A stretch of DNA of 64,000 nt, taken from contig NC_135241.1 of NCBI RefSeq assembly GCF_947623445.1, forward strand, positions 19,408,501 to 19,472,500, in the 5' to 3' direction. Below are positions 1 through 12,064 of this stretch, piece by piece. Numbering within the stretch: position 1 is the stretch's first letter; each line of letters begins with the position of its first letter. Made by a program: the position numbers and the translations under genes. A model generated the notes under the pieces. The model did not search any database. It had not been told where the DNA came from and worked only from the letters and a program-made list of their open reading frames with translations. Source of the DNA: Clavelina lepadiformis (Eukaryota > Chordata > Ascidiacea > Aplousobranchia > Clavelinidae).

Positions 1-96
1 ACACCAGCTTTCCATGTCATAATATCAACCTTACAAACCATAACAGTCATTTCTGTCAGTAAACAAAAACAATCAATGTAAACTCATTTTCATTGC

Positions 97-3000
97 TCAC
101 ACTTCCATCCTTGTAGTGTTGAATGATCTACTTTCAAGTTCGCTATCCAAATAGTTGCTGAGGTCGATAGGGGAGTAAAGACATAGCAGGTCATCCAAAC
201 CATCATTGTCATAATCTGTCAAGGTCATTGGAGACGAAGGACAAAAGCGGCCGTCGCCCGCAAAACTCCTTTCCTCTCCATAGTCACTTCGCCCTTTTAT
301 CACCTTGTCAAAATCTACAGTTAAACAGGCAATTTTTAGAAATCTCATTACAATCACAAACAGTTTTGTACAATCACAAACGTTAAGTGTAAAAATCCAA
401 ATATATCGCAGATTTTACAACTTTCTGCTGTAGCTGTGAATCAAAGAAAACCTTTTCTCTCAGCTTGAATGTCCACAAACATTACAGGTGTGTTTTGCTA
501 ACAACATGTAACCACAGTAGAATTTGCCTAAGTCACCGACTCCAGGGCAACAGACAAAAGTGACTTAAGCAAACAACACTAAACAGAATTCTTTATTGCA
601 TATTTTGAGCTATTACATTTAAATTAAAAGCTCTGTAAATTATTTTTGGTCAAAACTTAATGTTGGTTGAGATATTAAGATTTTAATTTTGAACATAAAA
701 TAGCCTCCTAGCCTAAATGGGTTTAGTGGCCGTGCTAGTTGTTACCAATAATTATTATTTTAATTACTTTTGAGCGTGTTTTAAGCCTTATCGGTTTTGT
801 CACTTTTTCCGGTTTATTGGTGCATGCTAGTAGAAACTGGATGATTTAATTTGTCCCTACCATGCTATTGGCGAAAAACAAAATGATGGATTGAAATCTA
901 CATAACAGGCACCACCTCGTATTTAACAGCCCTAGGCTGCTACAGTCATAACCTGTTTAATGGTTGTTTGAAGACAGACAACGACACTCCACTCGATAGC
1001 AAAACCAAAAATGCACTATAAAAATGACATTGTCTAATCCCTTTAGCTAGTTTCATTCCATCATCATTCTGAAATCTATGACTAGACAGCTTCATCTGAC
1101 TGTAGCATGGCTAACTGAAGAAAAACTACTAAAAACATACTAAAATAACAAGGTTTTCAAGTCTTTCATAAACAAACATTGTGACGAACACTAAGGCTGT
1201 GATACGTTAACAAGGATTGCAGATACCGAGGTGAAACAGCTATAGTGTAGTCGTAACAGATTAGGGTTGCCCTGTAATCACGCTCAAAAAGTATTTTAAA
1301 GGTTTGGCTACTTATGCGAAATATTTTGGTCATAGTAGCAAGAACGGTGGCAAGTTGAGCGAACTGGCGACTTCTACTGTATATGTAGTATAGTAGCTTG
1401 TGCTCTGTATTAAGTCAAAGGAGCAACAAATCCAGACCAGATTCGTCTTGAGCACCCACGAGGAAGCACAACTTCCTACATGCAACGGCCTCTAGAGACA
1501 TTCCTGCGCAGCCATACCCAGATTCACAGACTCTCCTCCTGAAAATGATAAATGCAAGCACTATACTTGCCTTCGAACAAAAACAAAAAAAAAACAAAAA
1601 TAATACTGTCACTAAACTTACAAATGACCAGCAAAAATGTAAAATCTAAAGTGTGAATGAGCATAGCAAGTTGATTTGATCTAAACATACTGATTTCCAT
1701 AAAAACATGAAACTCAGCGAAATTTACCTCATTTTAGTCCCAGATCCACATGAGCCACTGCATTTACCCCAATTGCCCCATGAAGACCAACCACAAGCCT
1801 GTAATGAAATGTGTAAGTTCTTTCGACTGAGTTTAAATATTTCTGAAATTACTTATAATTCTACTTGATTTAAAAAGTATGAATTTTAGGCTGACTGCTA
1901 CTTACCTTGTTGCATGCTTCAGCTACTTTGTCTACAGTGTTGATTGGCTGAATAAAACAAGGTGAATGAGAAACGCATTCATACTGACGCTGACGCCATC
2001 TAGTGCCCTTACAAAATCGAGAGCATCTTGTCCAACTGGTCCATGTTGACCATTTATAAAGGTCTGAGTTGCCTATGAATTTTTTTCGTAGATTGAGTCA
2101 CAGTTCCACTCTCTGCTAGTTAAAATTTGTTGCAAAAAGTGTTTGATGAAATGAACGTGAAGATAAAACTAAAAGAAAAAATCTAATATTATACAAGAAA
2201 TAAATACATGGGTTTTTGACGCAGTATCTTTCTTCAAATCCACCCAATTTAACTCCAGATCTTAAAGTGTAATCACAACCTTGTTGACCTACACGTCCAT
2301 TGATGCATTTTCGAAATCTGAAGAGTAAAAGTTTGCTTAACTTTTACTTTAAGATTAACTTCAAGTTTCAAAGCTGTGCTTCCAATTTAAATACAATTAC
2401 ACCACTGATTTAGCGACTTCAAATGATTATTATCTGACCTTCTGCTTAAACTAAAACCACAAGTTTGACTGCACTGACTCCAAGTTTCCCACACATTCCA
2501 GTGTGCTTCATGCGATGGTTCTGCCCTGCCGGATGCCCTACTCTGAGACTTTGCAACACCTACAATAAAGATATTTATTATAATTGCCAAAGATTATTAA
2601 TAGCTTGTGCCTGATTTTCATGTTGTTTGAAATAAATCCTTACGCACAATTACCACAGCTGAGTCAGAGTCATGTTAAAGCAAATTAGTAAAAAGCGAAT
2701 GCAGAACACTTACACGGAAATGTATTGCATAGCTGAGTGTTAACTGTAACGCCTTCACAGCCTGCGTCGTCAGTCTTTCCATTGAGACATTTCCGCCTTC
2801 TATTAAAATATTGAAAAGATTTTCAAACAGAACTAAAATTTCTGTTTTAAAGAAAAATGAACGCTGTTTGAACGGACCAATGTTTTCTTACCTCCACTGA
2901 ATGCCACTAGCACATGACTTCGTGCACTTTCCCCACAAAGTCCACGTTGACCAATGACTTGAAAGATCATCTTTATTGTAAACTGCACTTCTTCGAGACA

Positions 3001-6000
3001 CAGCTCTACATGACTATGACCACAAAAACAATAGACACGTGAACTATCATACCGGGTGGAAACATACAATGATCATTAACGGCACAATTAATTATGTGGT
3101 TAAGTCTTTTACAAGCTTATAAAGCTCTGAAAGTCTATGCAGAAGTGAATTATGTTATCTACGATTTGGCTATTTTGTTCTCTGTGCTTGGTTCATACTA
3201 TCTGTGGTGAAAACTACTGTTTGTGATGAAATGTACTGAGACCTCTTCACAAATCTTTTCCTCAGAATCTATCTCTTTTTTGACACCCTTTGCATAACAG
3301 TCTTGTCGTACAGAATATTTCCTCCCATAGCAGGTTCTTTCCCTTTTTTGTAAACCCTGGCCACAGGTGACTGAGCAAAGCGACCACCCCGACCACGGCC
3401 CCCAATTTGCTATCGTAAAGTTTTTTTCTGTGTAAAAACACAAACATTTCAATGAAACAGCAAAAGGAACCATACAGTAAACTGTTTATCACTCGTACGT
3501 TGGAAATGTTTCAAGGTAGAAACAAAATTTTCTCTGTTACTATGTTTCCTAATGTTTTGGCAATACTATTCTCACTCAACACAATTTTCATTCAGGTATT
3601 ATGCACGGATTTTTATAATTCTAATCTAAGTTACAGTGTTTGCCAGTTTATAAAATATACATAAAGCTTAACTGAAATGAAGCTGGTATTTACTAAATCT
3701 CACCTATTACAGGACATGAAGTTAAATTGCAAAGACGCATATCATCCTCATCACCTGTGCAGTTTCCATAACCTGGTAAGTCTCCCAAGCAATCACGAGA
3801 TCTAATCATGTGTGTAAATACATGCAGCAAAGTTGTTTTACAGGTATATCTTTACAATAAAAATGCTTTACATTCACAAATATCACAACTTTAAAGACGT
3901 ACTACAATAGAAGCACATTGGAAGAATAATACCTGAATTGCACTCCCTTTCCACATGTTTGAGAGCAAGAACCCCAATCTTGCCATTTGTCCCACTGGCC
4001 TATTACTTCGGCTGTAAGACATATCCAACAATTTTTATATTCTATTCAATAGTTCATCATCTACAATTCATCTTTTTATTATTTGATTCTTTATTTTTGA
4101 TCGACGTTACTTGTTTCATTGCAGTGCTCTGTCGCACAAGCAACTAATTCTGTCGCTCCGGGTAACTTCCATGGGCAGCTTCGGACACCAACAACATCCC
4201 CAGAGCTCGAGTCAATGCAACGTCGATTTCGTTTGCGCCAACCTGTACCGCATGGTCTTGAGCACATGCCCCATGCTTGCCATTCCGTCCAAGCTGTAGT
4301 AGCTGTGATAATGTCATGTTTAAATAAGACAGTACAATGAGTAGATATTACATGCTTCTGGGGTTTGCACTACACTAACTTACAGTCTCTGGGGCAAGGA
4401 TCTGCGGAACACGATTGTCTTACATATTTGATATTTGGATAACAGCAGCTTTGTCTGAGCAAAATAAACCATAAAATGTTAATTGAGTTTTAATGAATCA
4501 TGAAATATAACATTTACTTAAAACAATCACAATATTACCTCCTTCTAATTCCAACACCACAGCTAGCAGAGCAGGGTGACCACATACCCCATTTACCCTG
4601 CTCACACGGCCCGGTTTCGCAAGTTTTCATTTCAAACGAAAGTCCAGGACATCTACCGTAGTATACAATTACATCTGATGAATCAAGACACTCTCTCTGT
4701 CTCACATTGTAGCCTTCACCACATGAAGAAGAGCATGTTTGCCATGTGGACCATAATCCCCAGTGGTCTCCAAGTTGTTTTACTTAAGACAAAACCAAGT
4801 AGGACACAAGTTAAGTAAGACACAACCAGAAATTTTGTAGATAACAAAAAATGTTCCTTTCAAAATTGTGTATGCATTGTGAGAACCAGTTTGAATCAAA
4901 AGTTTTTACTGAATTTAAACAATTTCAAAATTAAAAGTTTAATTTAGTTAAAAGAATTTGGACAAGGCTAAAAAATTTGAATATAAAAAGAATTTCGTTT
5001 GAAATTACTTCCATGAATGGAGTAACTACATAATTAAGTAAACTCTATAAGCTATTAGAAATACAAGCTTGTCTTTTCTAAGAGAAATCCCGCTGCTTCA
5101 ACAACTTTATTTTTTTACATAATCATATAAATATCCTTGTTTAATGTTAGCCAAACTACTTTCTTTTAATAGCACTCATTTAGTGCTTTATATTTAAAAC
5201 AGCAAGTTATAAAATACGAAACAACACAAAATGTTACCCGTAACAGAAGAATTTGTGGAACAGAGATAAAGTTTGTTAATTTCATATAGATCCTCTATGC
5301 TTAGACCGTGACGCTGTGCTTTCACTGGTTGCTGTGAATTTTTAATTAAAACTGTGGGATTGCCATTGGATGAGAACGAGTAACCATTGTAATGCATTAC
5401 TGAGCCGAAATCATAACTGGAGTTAAAACTTCGAACACTGTCACGTCCTCGACTTTTGAAGTTATGGTGATACTCTAGAAAAATAATGAAATAGATAAAA
5501 TTAAAGATAATTAATTAAAAAATAATTATACAATTAAGAATAATAACGCCATTTGATGTTTCATAATACTTTCATTGCTATCATGTGAGCACATATTGAG
5601 GGGCAAGTTTCTAAATGGATGTATTCCATTGTATTTTTCTATATTACACAATAACGTTATCATACCATATGATAAAAATTAAACAAACCAGACTTAATGT
5701 CGTCAAGATGAATGGTGATGTGTTCATCTCGATCGGGCCGACTTTGTTCATGCCAGAACCCTAATGCATGCATCAGTTCATGTATTATGATACCAACACG
5801 ATCACAGTTCTTTCCTATCGATACCACTTGTCTTCCACCACGTCGACCAATAAATGAACTGGAAAAAAATGCTACCAACATATGGCGATGGAGACAATAT
5901 ATAGTTTTGCTGGTTTACAAAACTCTACGTGCTACCAGTTAATTATGCCAGTGGTAAATCAGAGGTTCTTAATCAATATCCATGGTTATCGTTGTTATAA

Positions 6001-7776
6001 ATATACATAACTCTATTTTGCAAATAGGTCGCGATTATTATATGACTAATGTCCACCACCTGCACCCTTTCCTGCCACGGACAATCTCCAAAAAGTCTTC
6101 TTCACCCATTCTCTGGCGAAAGTCAATGCATGTACTAACCGAGAAACTACGTATAGCAGACTGGACAGCATCAAAGATAGTTTTGTCGGATACTAGCGAG
6201 TATATAAGATATTGTTAATCATGTTGTGAAATAATGTTCTTATTGGAAGTGGTTAAACCTAACTTGTACGTATCTCTTCCGATTGTAGCATACATATATC
6301 TGGTACAGGGATGACGAACCTATTCGCTGTCGCAGGCCACTTTGTCAGTTATAGCTGAATAAGCGGGCCGCACAACTTTTTCATAACTTGTAAAATTTTG
6401 CATAATAATTAGCATTTAAGCGCAACTGCTTCATTCGGCAGGTTTTTAGCTGCTCCCATGGCCGCAAAAAATTCATCGGTTGAGTGCGGCAATCTATTGA
6501 AGACATATACTGCTGCGACTTAATCATGCTATCAGTTTTTGATATCGCATTGCGCAAAGATTAGAAACAGGTCAAAGAAAGTTTAAGACTGCTAGTCTCG
6601 CTGTAATGTTTTGCCTTGCAAGAGCAATTGTCAAAATTCTTTTGCGGGCCACATGTTCGTCACCTCTGATCTAGTATGATAAATGATAACACTGACTCAC
6701 TGATAGCATTAGACATCAAATAAGGAATTTGCACTCTGCCATTGACTATATCTAAGTCCCAAATATTGGATTGTATGCTGACTGATCCACCAGCTAAATC
6801 AAAAGTCATATCTTCATCTTTCAAGTAGGCCTTAGTAAAGATAATATCCATTGTACTGTGCTTATCATGACCTTATTAAATTTGATAAAAACTGCAGCTA
6901 AAAAAATACAAAAAAAAACAAACCGATAACACTGACTGAATGTTATTTGGGTTAAACGCCACATCATTTTCAAATGACCCTTGTGTGGCGCACTCACAAC
7001 TTTTAGCACATCCATACACATCCTGTTCATATCCCAAAATACAACCATCTCGACAACCCGATGAGTCAAAATCACACTTAATACCATCAGAAGCTCCTGG
7101 AAAAAAATAAAACTCTAGCAACAAGCATAATTAATAAAATTGTAATAGAAACTTTGGAATAATTTTTCTCTGACTATTTACTATCATTATAATATTATAT
7201 AGCATATGAACATAGATATAAATCTATCTAAAGATTACTTTCACAAAGTAGTAATTGATATTCAGATGCATCATCTGAAAGATCACATGGACCTTTAGAA
7301 AGGGGATCAGCTGCAACAGTAGGACATAAGTTGTTTAAAAGAACAATGTAACATCAATTACTTTAAATCAAAATCGTGCAACAAATTAAATGACACTACA
7401 TACTACAACATTTGATTACCCCAAAGGAAAACGATTGCAGCAGCAATTCCAAATAATATTAATAAAATCATGCTAATGGCAATCAGCATTTGTAGTTTTC
7501 TTGGGTCAGATTCTTTTTTTCGTACTAAAAATGTAATCCACATTTAGTAAGAAAGAAAGTCGTTAGAAAGTCAATAAAAGTTTGTAAAAACAAGCTGCAA
7601 ATATCAATTAACTTACCGATACTAAAACGTTTTGTTTTACCAGCTCCAGCAGTAACATGTTTTGAGCGTTTTTTCTTTTTTTTTTTTTCAAACACTAACT
7701 CTGACCGCTTAAGTTGTTGGTTCTCATAATATGGTCTTGTACCCTCACTACTTGAAGGAAAAGGTGTATCTCTCAT
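97..7776 (-). CDS. Membrane-anchored astacin metalloprotease with antistasin-like module and about nine TSP1 repeats
   Basis: This multi-exon gene encodes a probable type II membrane zinc protease of the astacin (M12A) family. The predicted start is at 7776. A lysine-rich cytoplasmic head (7617-7776) is followed by one hydrophobic membrane segment (7420-7524), a short stem (7239-7310), a cysteine-rich antistasin-like module (about 6924-7096), and a propeptide running into the mature astacin start, VNGRVQIPY (6701-6855). The catalytic exons are 6060-6192, 5689-5858 with [12 protein letters not shown], and 5238-5474 with the Met-turn SVMHY. TSP1 repeats of the type WSxWSxCSxTCGxG follow from 4793 down to about 1735. 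The last exon (97-314) has an FG-GAP-like calcium loop, DYDNDGLDD, and ends at a stop at 97. The family cleaves extracellular substrates, and TSP1 repeats usually bind matrix. Splice joins between the TSP1 exons were not all verified, and the last exon could belong to a neighbouring gene. Confidence 0.8.
315..1415. other. Stretch without a recognised gene (probable intron)
   Basis: I see no convincing exon here. The stretch lies between the last exon and the TSP1 exons of the astacin gene and holds one copy of a dispersed repeat at about 716-895. The short open frame at 1415-1612 on the minus strand includes [19 protein letters not shown], which may be a further cysteine-containing half-module of the TSP1 array, but no secure splice boundaries were found. 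Confidence 0.5.
716..895 (+). repeat. Dispersed repeat, copy 1
   Basis: About 180 bp that resemble 34703-34880 in the same orientation. Both share a start close to GTCGTGCTAGTTGTTACCA, a middle TTTTGAGC segment and an end with the GATTGATTG/GATGGATTGA type. I see no terminal inverted repeats or coding capacity, so the class is unknown. It lies in a probable intron of the astacin gene. Confidence 0.6.
1735..4793 (-). other. Array of about nine thrombospondin type 1 repeats
   Basis: Successive minus-strand exons encode TSP1 modules. The recognisable cores are near 4740-4790, 4539-4600, 4210-4290, 3935-4005, 3345-3410, 2895-2960, 2445-2510, 1990-2065 and 1735-1790. Each has the WxxWxxCSxxCG pattern, and several are split by an intron just after the CGxG segment, with the remaining cysteines on the next exon (for example 3710-3790 and 2725-2800). 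The regular split after the first half-module suggests growth by exon-pair duplication. The exact count depends on splice joins that I could not test. Confidence 0.75.
5238..6192 (-). other. Astacin catalytic domain exons
   Basis: Three exons carry the protease core. Exon 6060-6192 contains STCIDFRQR, the first catalytic-domain cysteine region. Exon 5689-5858 contains the zinc ligands [12 protein letters not shown] followed by the family-typical QSRPDRDEH. Exon 5238-5474 contains the Met-turn SVMHYNG and the closing cysteine of the domain. Intron phases are consistent with one reading frame (1, 2 and 1 going into these exons). All key zinc-binding residues are present, so the enzyme looks catalytically competent. 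Only the identification of the physiological substrate is out of reach. Confidence 0.88.
6306..6668. mobile_element. hAT-type MITE in an intron of the astacin gene
   Basis: A 363-bp non-coding element. It begins CAGGGATGACGAACC and ends with the inverted partner GTTCGTCACCTCTG. It is flanked by near-identical 8-bp target duplications, ATCTGGTA on the left and ATCTAGTA on the right. These terminal motifs, the 8-bp duplication and the absence of a transposase are typical of non-autonomous hAT elements. It sits only about 30 bp from the donor site of the exon 6701-6855. Confidence 0.85.
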
Positions 7777-7972
7777 AATGATATCTATTAATACTAAGTT
7801 GTATCTGTTTTGTCTACAGTTTCTAAGAAAGAGTAAATGTTTAAATTCATAAAAAAATGCGTGTAGGTGAATTACTTTAAGTTCAGTCAATACAATATCA
7901 AAAATAAAAAATAAACATGTGTGGTAACCAGAACTTGTGCAAAATCTAGCTTAGTAACCAAGATTATCATAC

Positions 7973-8275
7973 AACATCAAGTAGACAAAGAAATAAGGGC
8001 AATGCTACCCTCCCCCCTGGTGGCTTGTGGGCGTTATCCGGGGGGTTACGACCGGGTGCCTCAATGTAGTGAGCTATAGTGTAGCAGTAGAAAAGACGAA
8101 GCAAAATTTGGAATAAGTTTCTCAAGTTTTTGTGCTTGTGCATACTATGCAAAATTAGTGAAGTAAAGGTGTATTGAAATCAACAATCTACATCTTTTGT
8201 TCAGGAGCAGGGGGCCACGGATATTGCGGGACACTGGGATGGGGCCACGAACCATGAAAGGTTTAGAATCATTGA
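7973..8275. mobile_element. Probable truncated hAT element
   Basis: The right end reads, on the minus strand, CAATGATTCTAAACCTTTC followed by a GGTTCGTGGCCCC-like stretch. That is the classic CAGTGATTCTCAACC end of a hAT family. I found no matching left end or clear target duplication, so the left limit given is only approximate and the copy is probably degraded. The short open frames here do not resemble a transposase. Confidence 0.45.
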
Positions 8276-9694
8276 ATTAGGTCTTCAGGTGTACTAGTAT
8301 ACGCCCTCGCACCAAATTTTGCGCCTCAGCACTTACAGCACGTTATCTCTTCAAATTATATATAAGCCTACAGCTGAACCCGCTTAACTCCACATCGTGA
8401 TCAACGGAAATAGTCTGATTGGGCAAATGGTAAGGCGGCTCTACTGGAAAGTCGTTATGATGTGCCGGATATTGTTCAGCGCAGAAAGTGACTGTAGCTT
8501 CAGCGCCAAATTTTTGGCACAGAATTGCCGTTTTCCTGTATATCCTATCATGATCCTATATTATAAGCATTACGTTAACGTGGCACAAGTTTTAGCATTA
8601 CAATTTACAGCACATTTATCAGGGCTAGTAAAAGAAAATTTTCTAAAGGGCCGGGCAGCGGATGTCAGTGCAGACTACAAAAAAATAATAGAAATCGTAC
8701 TGGGGTTAACAAAAATTTTGCTTCGCACTGCAAAACTGCAATATGTTTCGTTCGAACTTATACCAAAAGCAGGCTACAACCGCCGTTTGTAAAAAATACT
8801 GTATACCCGCAAATTCCACAAGCAAACCATACATTTTATATCGACACAATGCTCTTTATATGATATCTATGAATAGTTTCCAAAGCAAAGATCATAGATA
8901 TCATCATATATATATATATATATATACGAATATATTTCTGTCAATCTTCCACAATTTCTGCTTGATTAAATGTAAAAGTATTGGCAAGCATTTCGAAAAA
9001 CAAAAACAAATGCAGAAAACAGACGAAGAGCCTACAAAGAACATTTAATGTGAATGTGAAAGGTCTCTGAATTGTGTGTTTTGGAAGTGGTACTTGTGTA
9101 ATTTCTTCTGATGTAATTAAAGACGACTACATTTTGGAATATAAGGATTTGGACTTTATGAATGTTGTGCTGACGTAAGGAGATAATAAGAGATAGCATA
9201 AGCAACGGAGTTTAAAGATAAATAGTCAAAACGGATGGTAAAAGAACAGTTAAAGCCTTTGGCTTTATGTCATCGAAAAAATTAATATAGGTAGCCACAG
9301 CCACAATACTACAACGCTTTTAGATAAAGTGGTTTTGAGGTTAGAATTGGTGCGTATGTACGATATAGTTGTTGATAGACGTAGGCTACTGTCGTGTTAC
9401 TTGTATTATGCATGCATATACAGTAGTACATGTGTTTGAATACACGGGCAATTGAACGTGCGCCGGCAAAGTTTCGTTGAGTTAACGAACGAGTTTCATA
9501 AAAACTGAGATTCGTTGAGTATAGACCCCATGCCAATTTAGCCTTTGTTTACTTGTTTAGTTTGTTATTTGACCCAAGCTAATTATCGTTACAGATTTAA
9601 AGTAGTGTTAAACCGCTGTTGTACTGTATTATAACTTCTTAAACCTCATGTAAATGAGTGGCTTTTTCAAAAAACACATTTGGCACAAAACATT
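8276..9694. other. Intergenic spacer with an AT microsatellite
   Basis: This spacer lies between the unrecognised gene ending at 9695 and the start of the astacin gene. A plus-strand open frame of 131 codons (8397-8792) has no domain that I recognise and no good start context, so I do not call it a gene. A pure TA dinucleotide run lies at about 8904-8926. Nothing else stands out. Confidence 0.5.
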
Positions 9695-12064
9695 TTAATA
9701 CACTGCTGTATTGGAAACACTTCGACTAAAAAGCAAAACTTTTGTAAAGTAATGTTCACAAAATGAAATCAACTCATTTATGTTAGCTTTACTTGAATTG
9801 TCAAATGATAAAAGGACACTTAAGACAGCAACCGATCCAAATATGAAGTTGGTCAGCGTATGATGCTTTTGAATACAACTGTTGAACTCTTCTGTGATGT
9901 GGAGTGTTTTTAATAATAAATCTCGTTTTCCGGGAAACCTGGTTTTAAAAATATGTTTAAAAAGGTGATATTAGAAATTTGCATATAGCAAACAAAACAA
10001 TCTTGGATGAAAATAGTTTATGATCGTAACCTAAGTATAACGCAAAGGTTTCGAATTTATGCTTATGTTCATTGTTCCATCTGTGATTAAAAATACCCAC
10101 CTTCGCTGAATGCAATCCACTGCACAATTTAACTTTGTCGTTACGATTTCCCAAAGCTTATTTTTCTAAAAGTAAAAAAATATAAAAAAATGTAATTTAT
10201 GCTTATATTCTATCTTCAGTATATCGTTTTTCAAATGTGTTCATGAAATGTTCATATAGCATGCTTGGTTAGTGGTAATAGAGACAAATTTCAACATCAA
10301 ATAGACTTACCGAGAATGATTCTTTCACATGTTTGTCGTTCGTAATCGCCAACGGGTCATTAAATTTCGTAAAACGATGAGTAAGGTTATTTCTGCTATA
10401 ATGATGGTTTGTTTGGGACTTGGAGACTTTGAAAAGGCAACGTGCCGACAAATGTATTCTATCGATAACTTTCTTGTGTTGCATGACCTCGATTTCCTCT
10501 AGTTCGTTGCAGCATTCCAGTACCAACATTTTGGTTTGAGCTTTCATCAACGTTTGTACAAAGCTTTGAACAAAACTGTGGCAAGTTTCTGGTTTCGATG
10601 TATCATTTCTCTCGAACTTGTAAACTAACTTCTTTACATTAGATCCACTTGACTCCATATTTGCCAAAAATGTTGAAGGAAAATCTTTAACTACATCTTT
10701 TGAAGATATTATTTCACTGCAAACGTCTTTGTTAGCAGGTGTAAGGTCATTTGGAAGGCTGCAAAAGTCTCTGCTTTCTTGTGTTCTATTACAGATTTCG
10801 TATGTACATTCCCGGTATTTTTTATTTTGTAATGTTTTGAAATAATTATAAGATGTTTTGTAGTCAATTTCAAAACGTGATGGCATTTCTTGAAAATCGG
10901 GTAATTTTTGGTGATCAGACTTGATGCTTGCTGCAAATATACTGGTGGAAAATACAGCTTTTGTTAAGGTTTGTTCAGTCTTATTTGGAAGACACCAGTG
11001 CAGGCTGATGGACACCTTCTTTTTCTTTCCGCCACATACTTCCAACATATCAAACTTTTCTTTATCTTTCTTCTGTTGGTGCATTGCTTCCCTATTTTCC
11101 TGGTTTGACTGAATTTTCATCACTGAGCTCTTGTTAAATACGCTGAAAAACAGCAAAAAAAACAGAGTACAGTTACAAATTTAAGATTCAAGTCGAGGCG
11201 AGTCTTTTAGCAGAAGTGACTCAAGTCAAGTCAAGTCGATTAATATTCGCAGTCAAGCCCAACAGAAAGCAAAAATACCATTTCTGTCAACCACAAACGT
11301 TTAGGATTATTACAAAATTTGTTTCATTTGGCTGCACCGTACGCATTCGTAGATCATATCATATATCATTTGAAGTTACACTTCAATGTATGTCCACTAA
11401 AGAATTGAGATTCGTTTTACTTTAATGCTAAAACGTAATCAAAAAAAAACTACTAGAATAAATTCAAGTCATTTTTGTACTTTCTTAGAAAGGGACTCGA
11501 GTCACGTCAAGTCTTTGAAACAAGTGACTTGAGTCATAAGGGCTCTGACATATACTGCAGTTACCGGTAAGCCAACAAGCTGGCTAAGTGGAACAAAGGT
11601 AGAATTTGCAGACAAAAATCTCTGAATTGACTCAGACCAGATTATAAAACTTAAAATGGGTTTTGGTGGATCTAATAAATTGTAAAAACTAGAAATAAGT
11701 AGGCATATTTCGTTATACCTCTTGTCCTTTGCATCCACATCGCTGAATTTTGCATCAAAGCAGCATCTGCCGGCCTCTGAATTTGTTTTCTGATTTTTTA
11801 TGGAATACAAATTCATCCATGTCCGCAAACCAGCAATATCCACATCAGTTTGACGCAAAATACTGTGTATTTTCTGTGAACAACGTTTACAATCACGCAA
11901 AAATTCACAAATTCATCTACTGTTTATAACCAGCGTAGCCTATGTTGTTTTCATAGGTAGGCCTTCAACAAAATATTACGGGATCGTCAAGCAACAAAGA
12001 ACTCACTTACCTTAATCTGCAAAAAGACTTTGTGGTTTTCCTCTTTAAATTTCTTTTGGCCCAT
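9695..12064 (-). CDS. Unrecognised multi-exon gene, probably helical protein
   Basis: I do not recognise this protein. Five exons can be supported: 12011-12064 (start MGQKKFKEENHKVF), 11565-11873, about 11129 down to 10311, 10101-10165, and 9695-9938 ending at a stop. Phases agree for exon 1 to 2 (0), exon 3 to 4 (0) and exon 4 to 5 (2). The join from exon 2 to exon 3 is uncertain: the best-looking acceptor near 11142 gives the wrong phase, while an AG at 11130 keeps the frame, so a small exon may be missing. The product would be roughly 500 residues, rich in Lys, Asn and Ser, with no signal peptide or membrane segment, a central low-complexity basic stretch (GGKKKKVS) and a C-terminus rich in hydrophobic helix-like segments. 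A repeat-rich insertion occupies the second intron. Confidence 0.6.
11188..11540. repeat. Element bounded by inverted AAGTC-type pentamer arrays
   Basis: The left side carries repeated CAAGTC/GACTCAAGTC units (about 11188-11240). The right side carries the complementary GACTCGAGTCAC and GTGACTTGAGTC units (about 11494-11540). The middle is AT-rich and non-coding. This is the pattern of a small DNA transposon with subterminal repeats. I could not define exact termini or a target duplication. It lies in the intron between exons 2 and 3 of the unrecognised gene. Confidence 0.5.

Noticed and set aside
4111-4340. Overlapping plus-strand frames
   Set aside because: They lie opposite TSP1 exons of the astacin gene, whose minus-strand reading has clear TSP1 motifs.
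8397-8792. 131-codon plus-strand open frame
   Set aside because: No recognisable domain, no splice or promoter context, and it starts near a truncated hAT element. Composition looks like chance coding.
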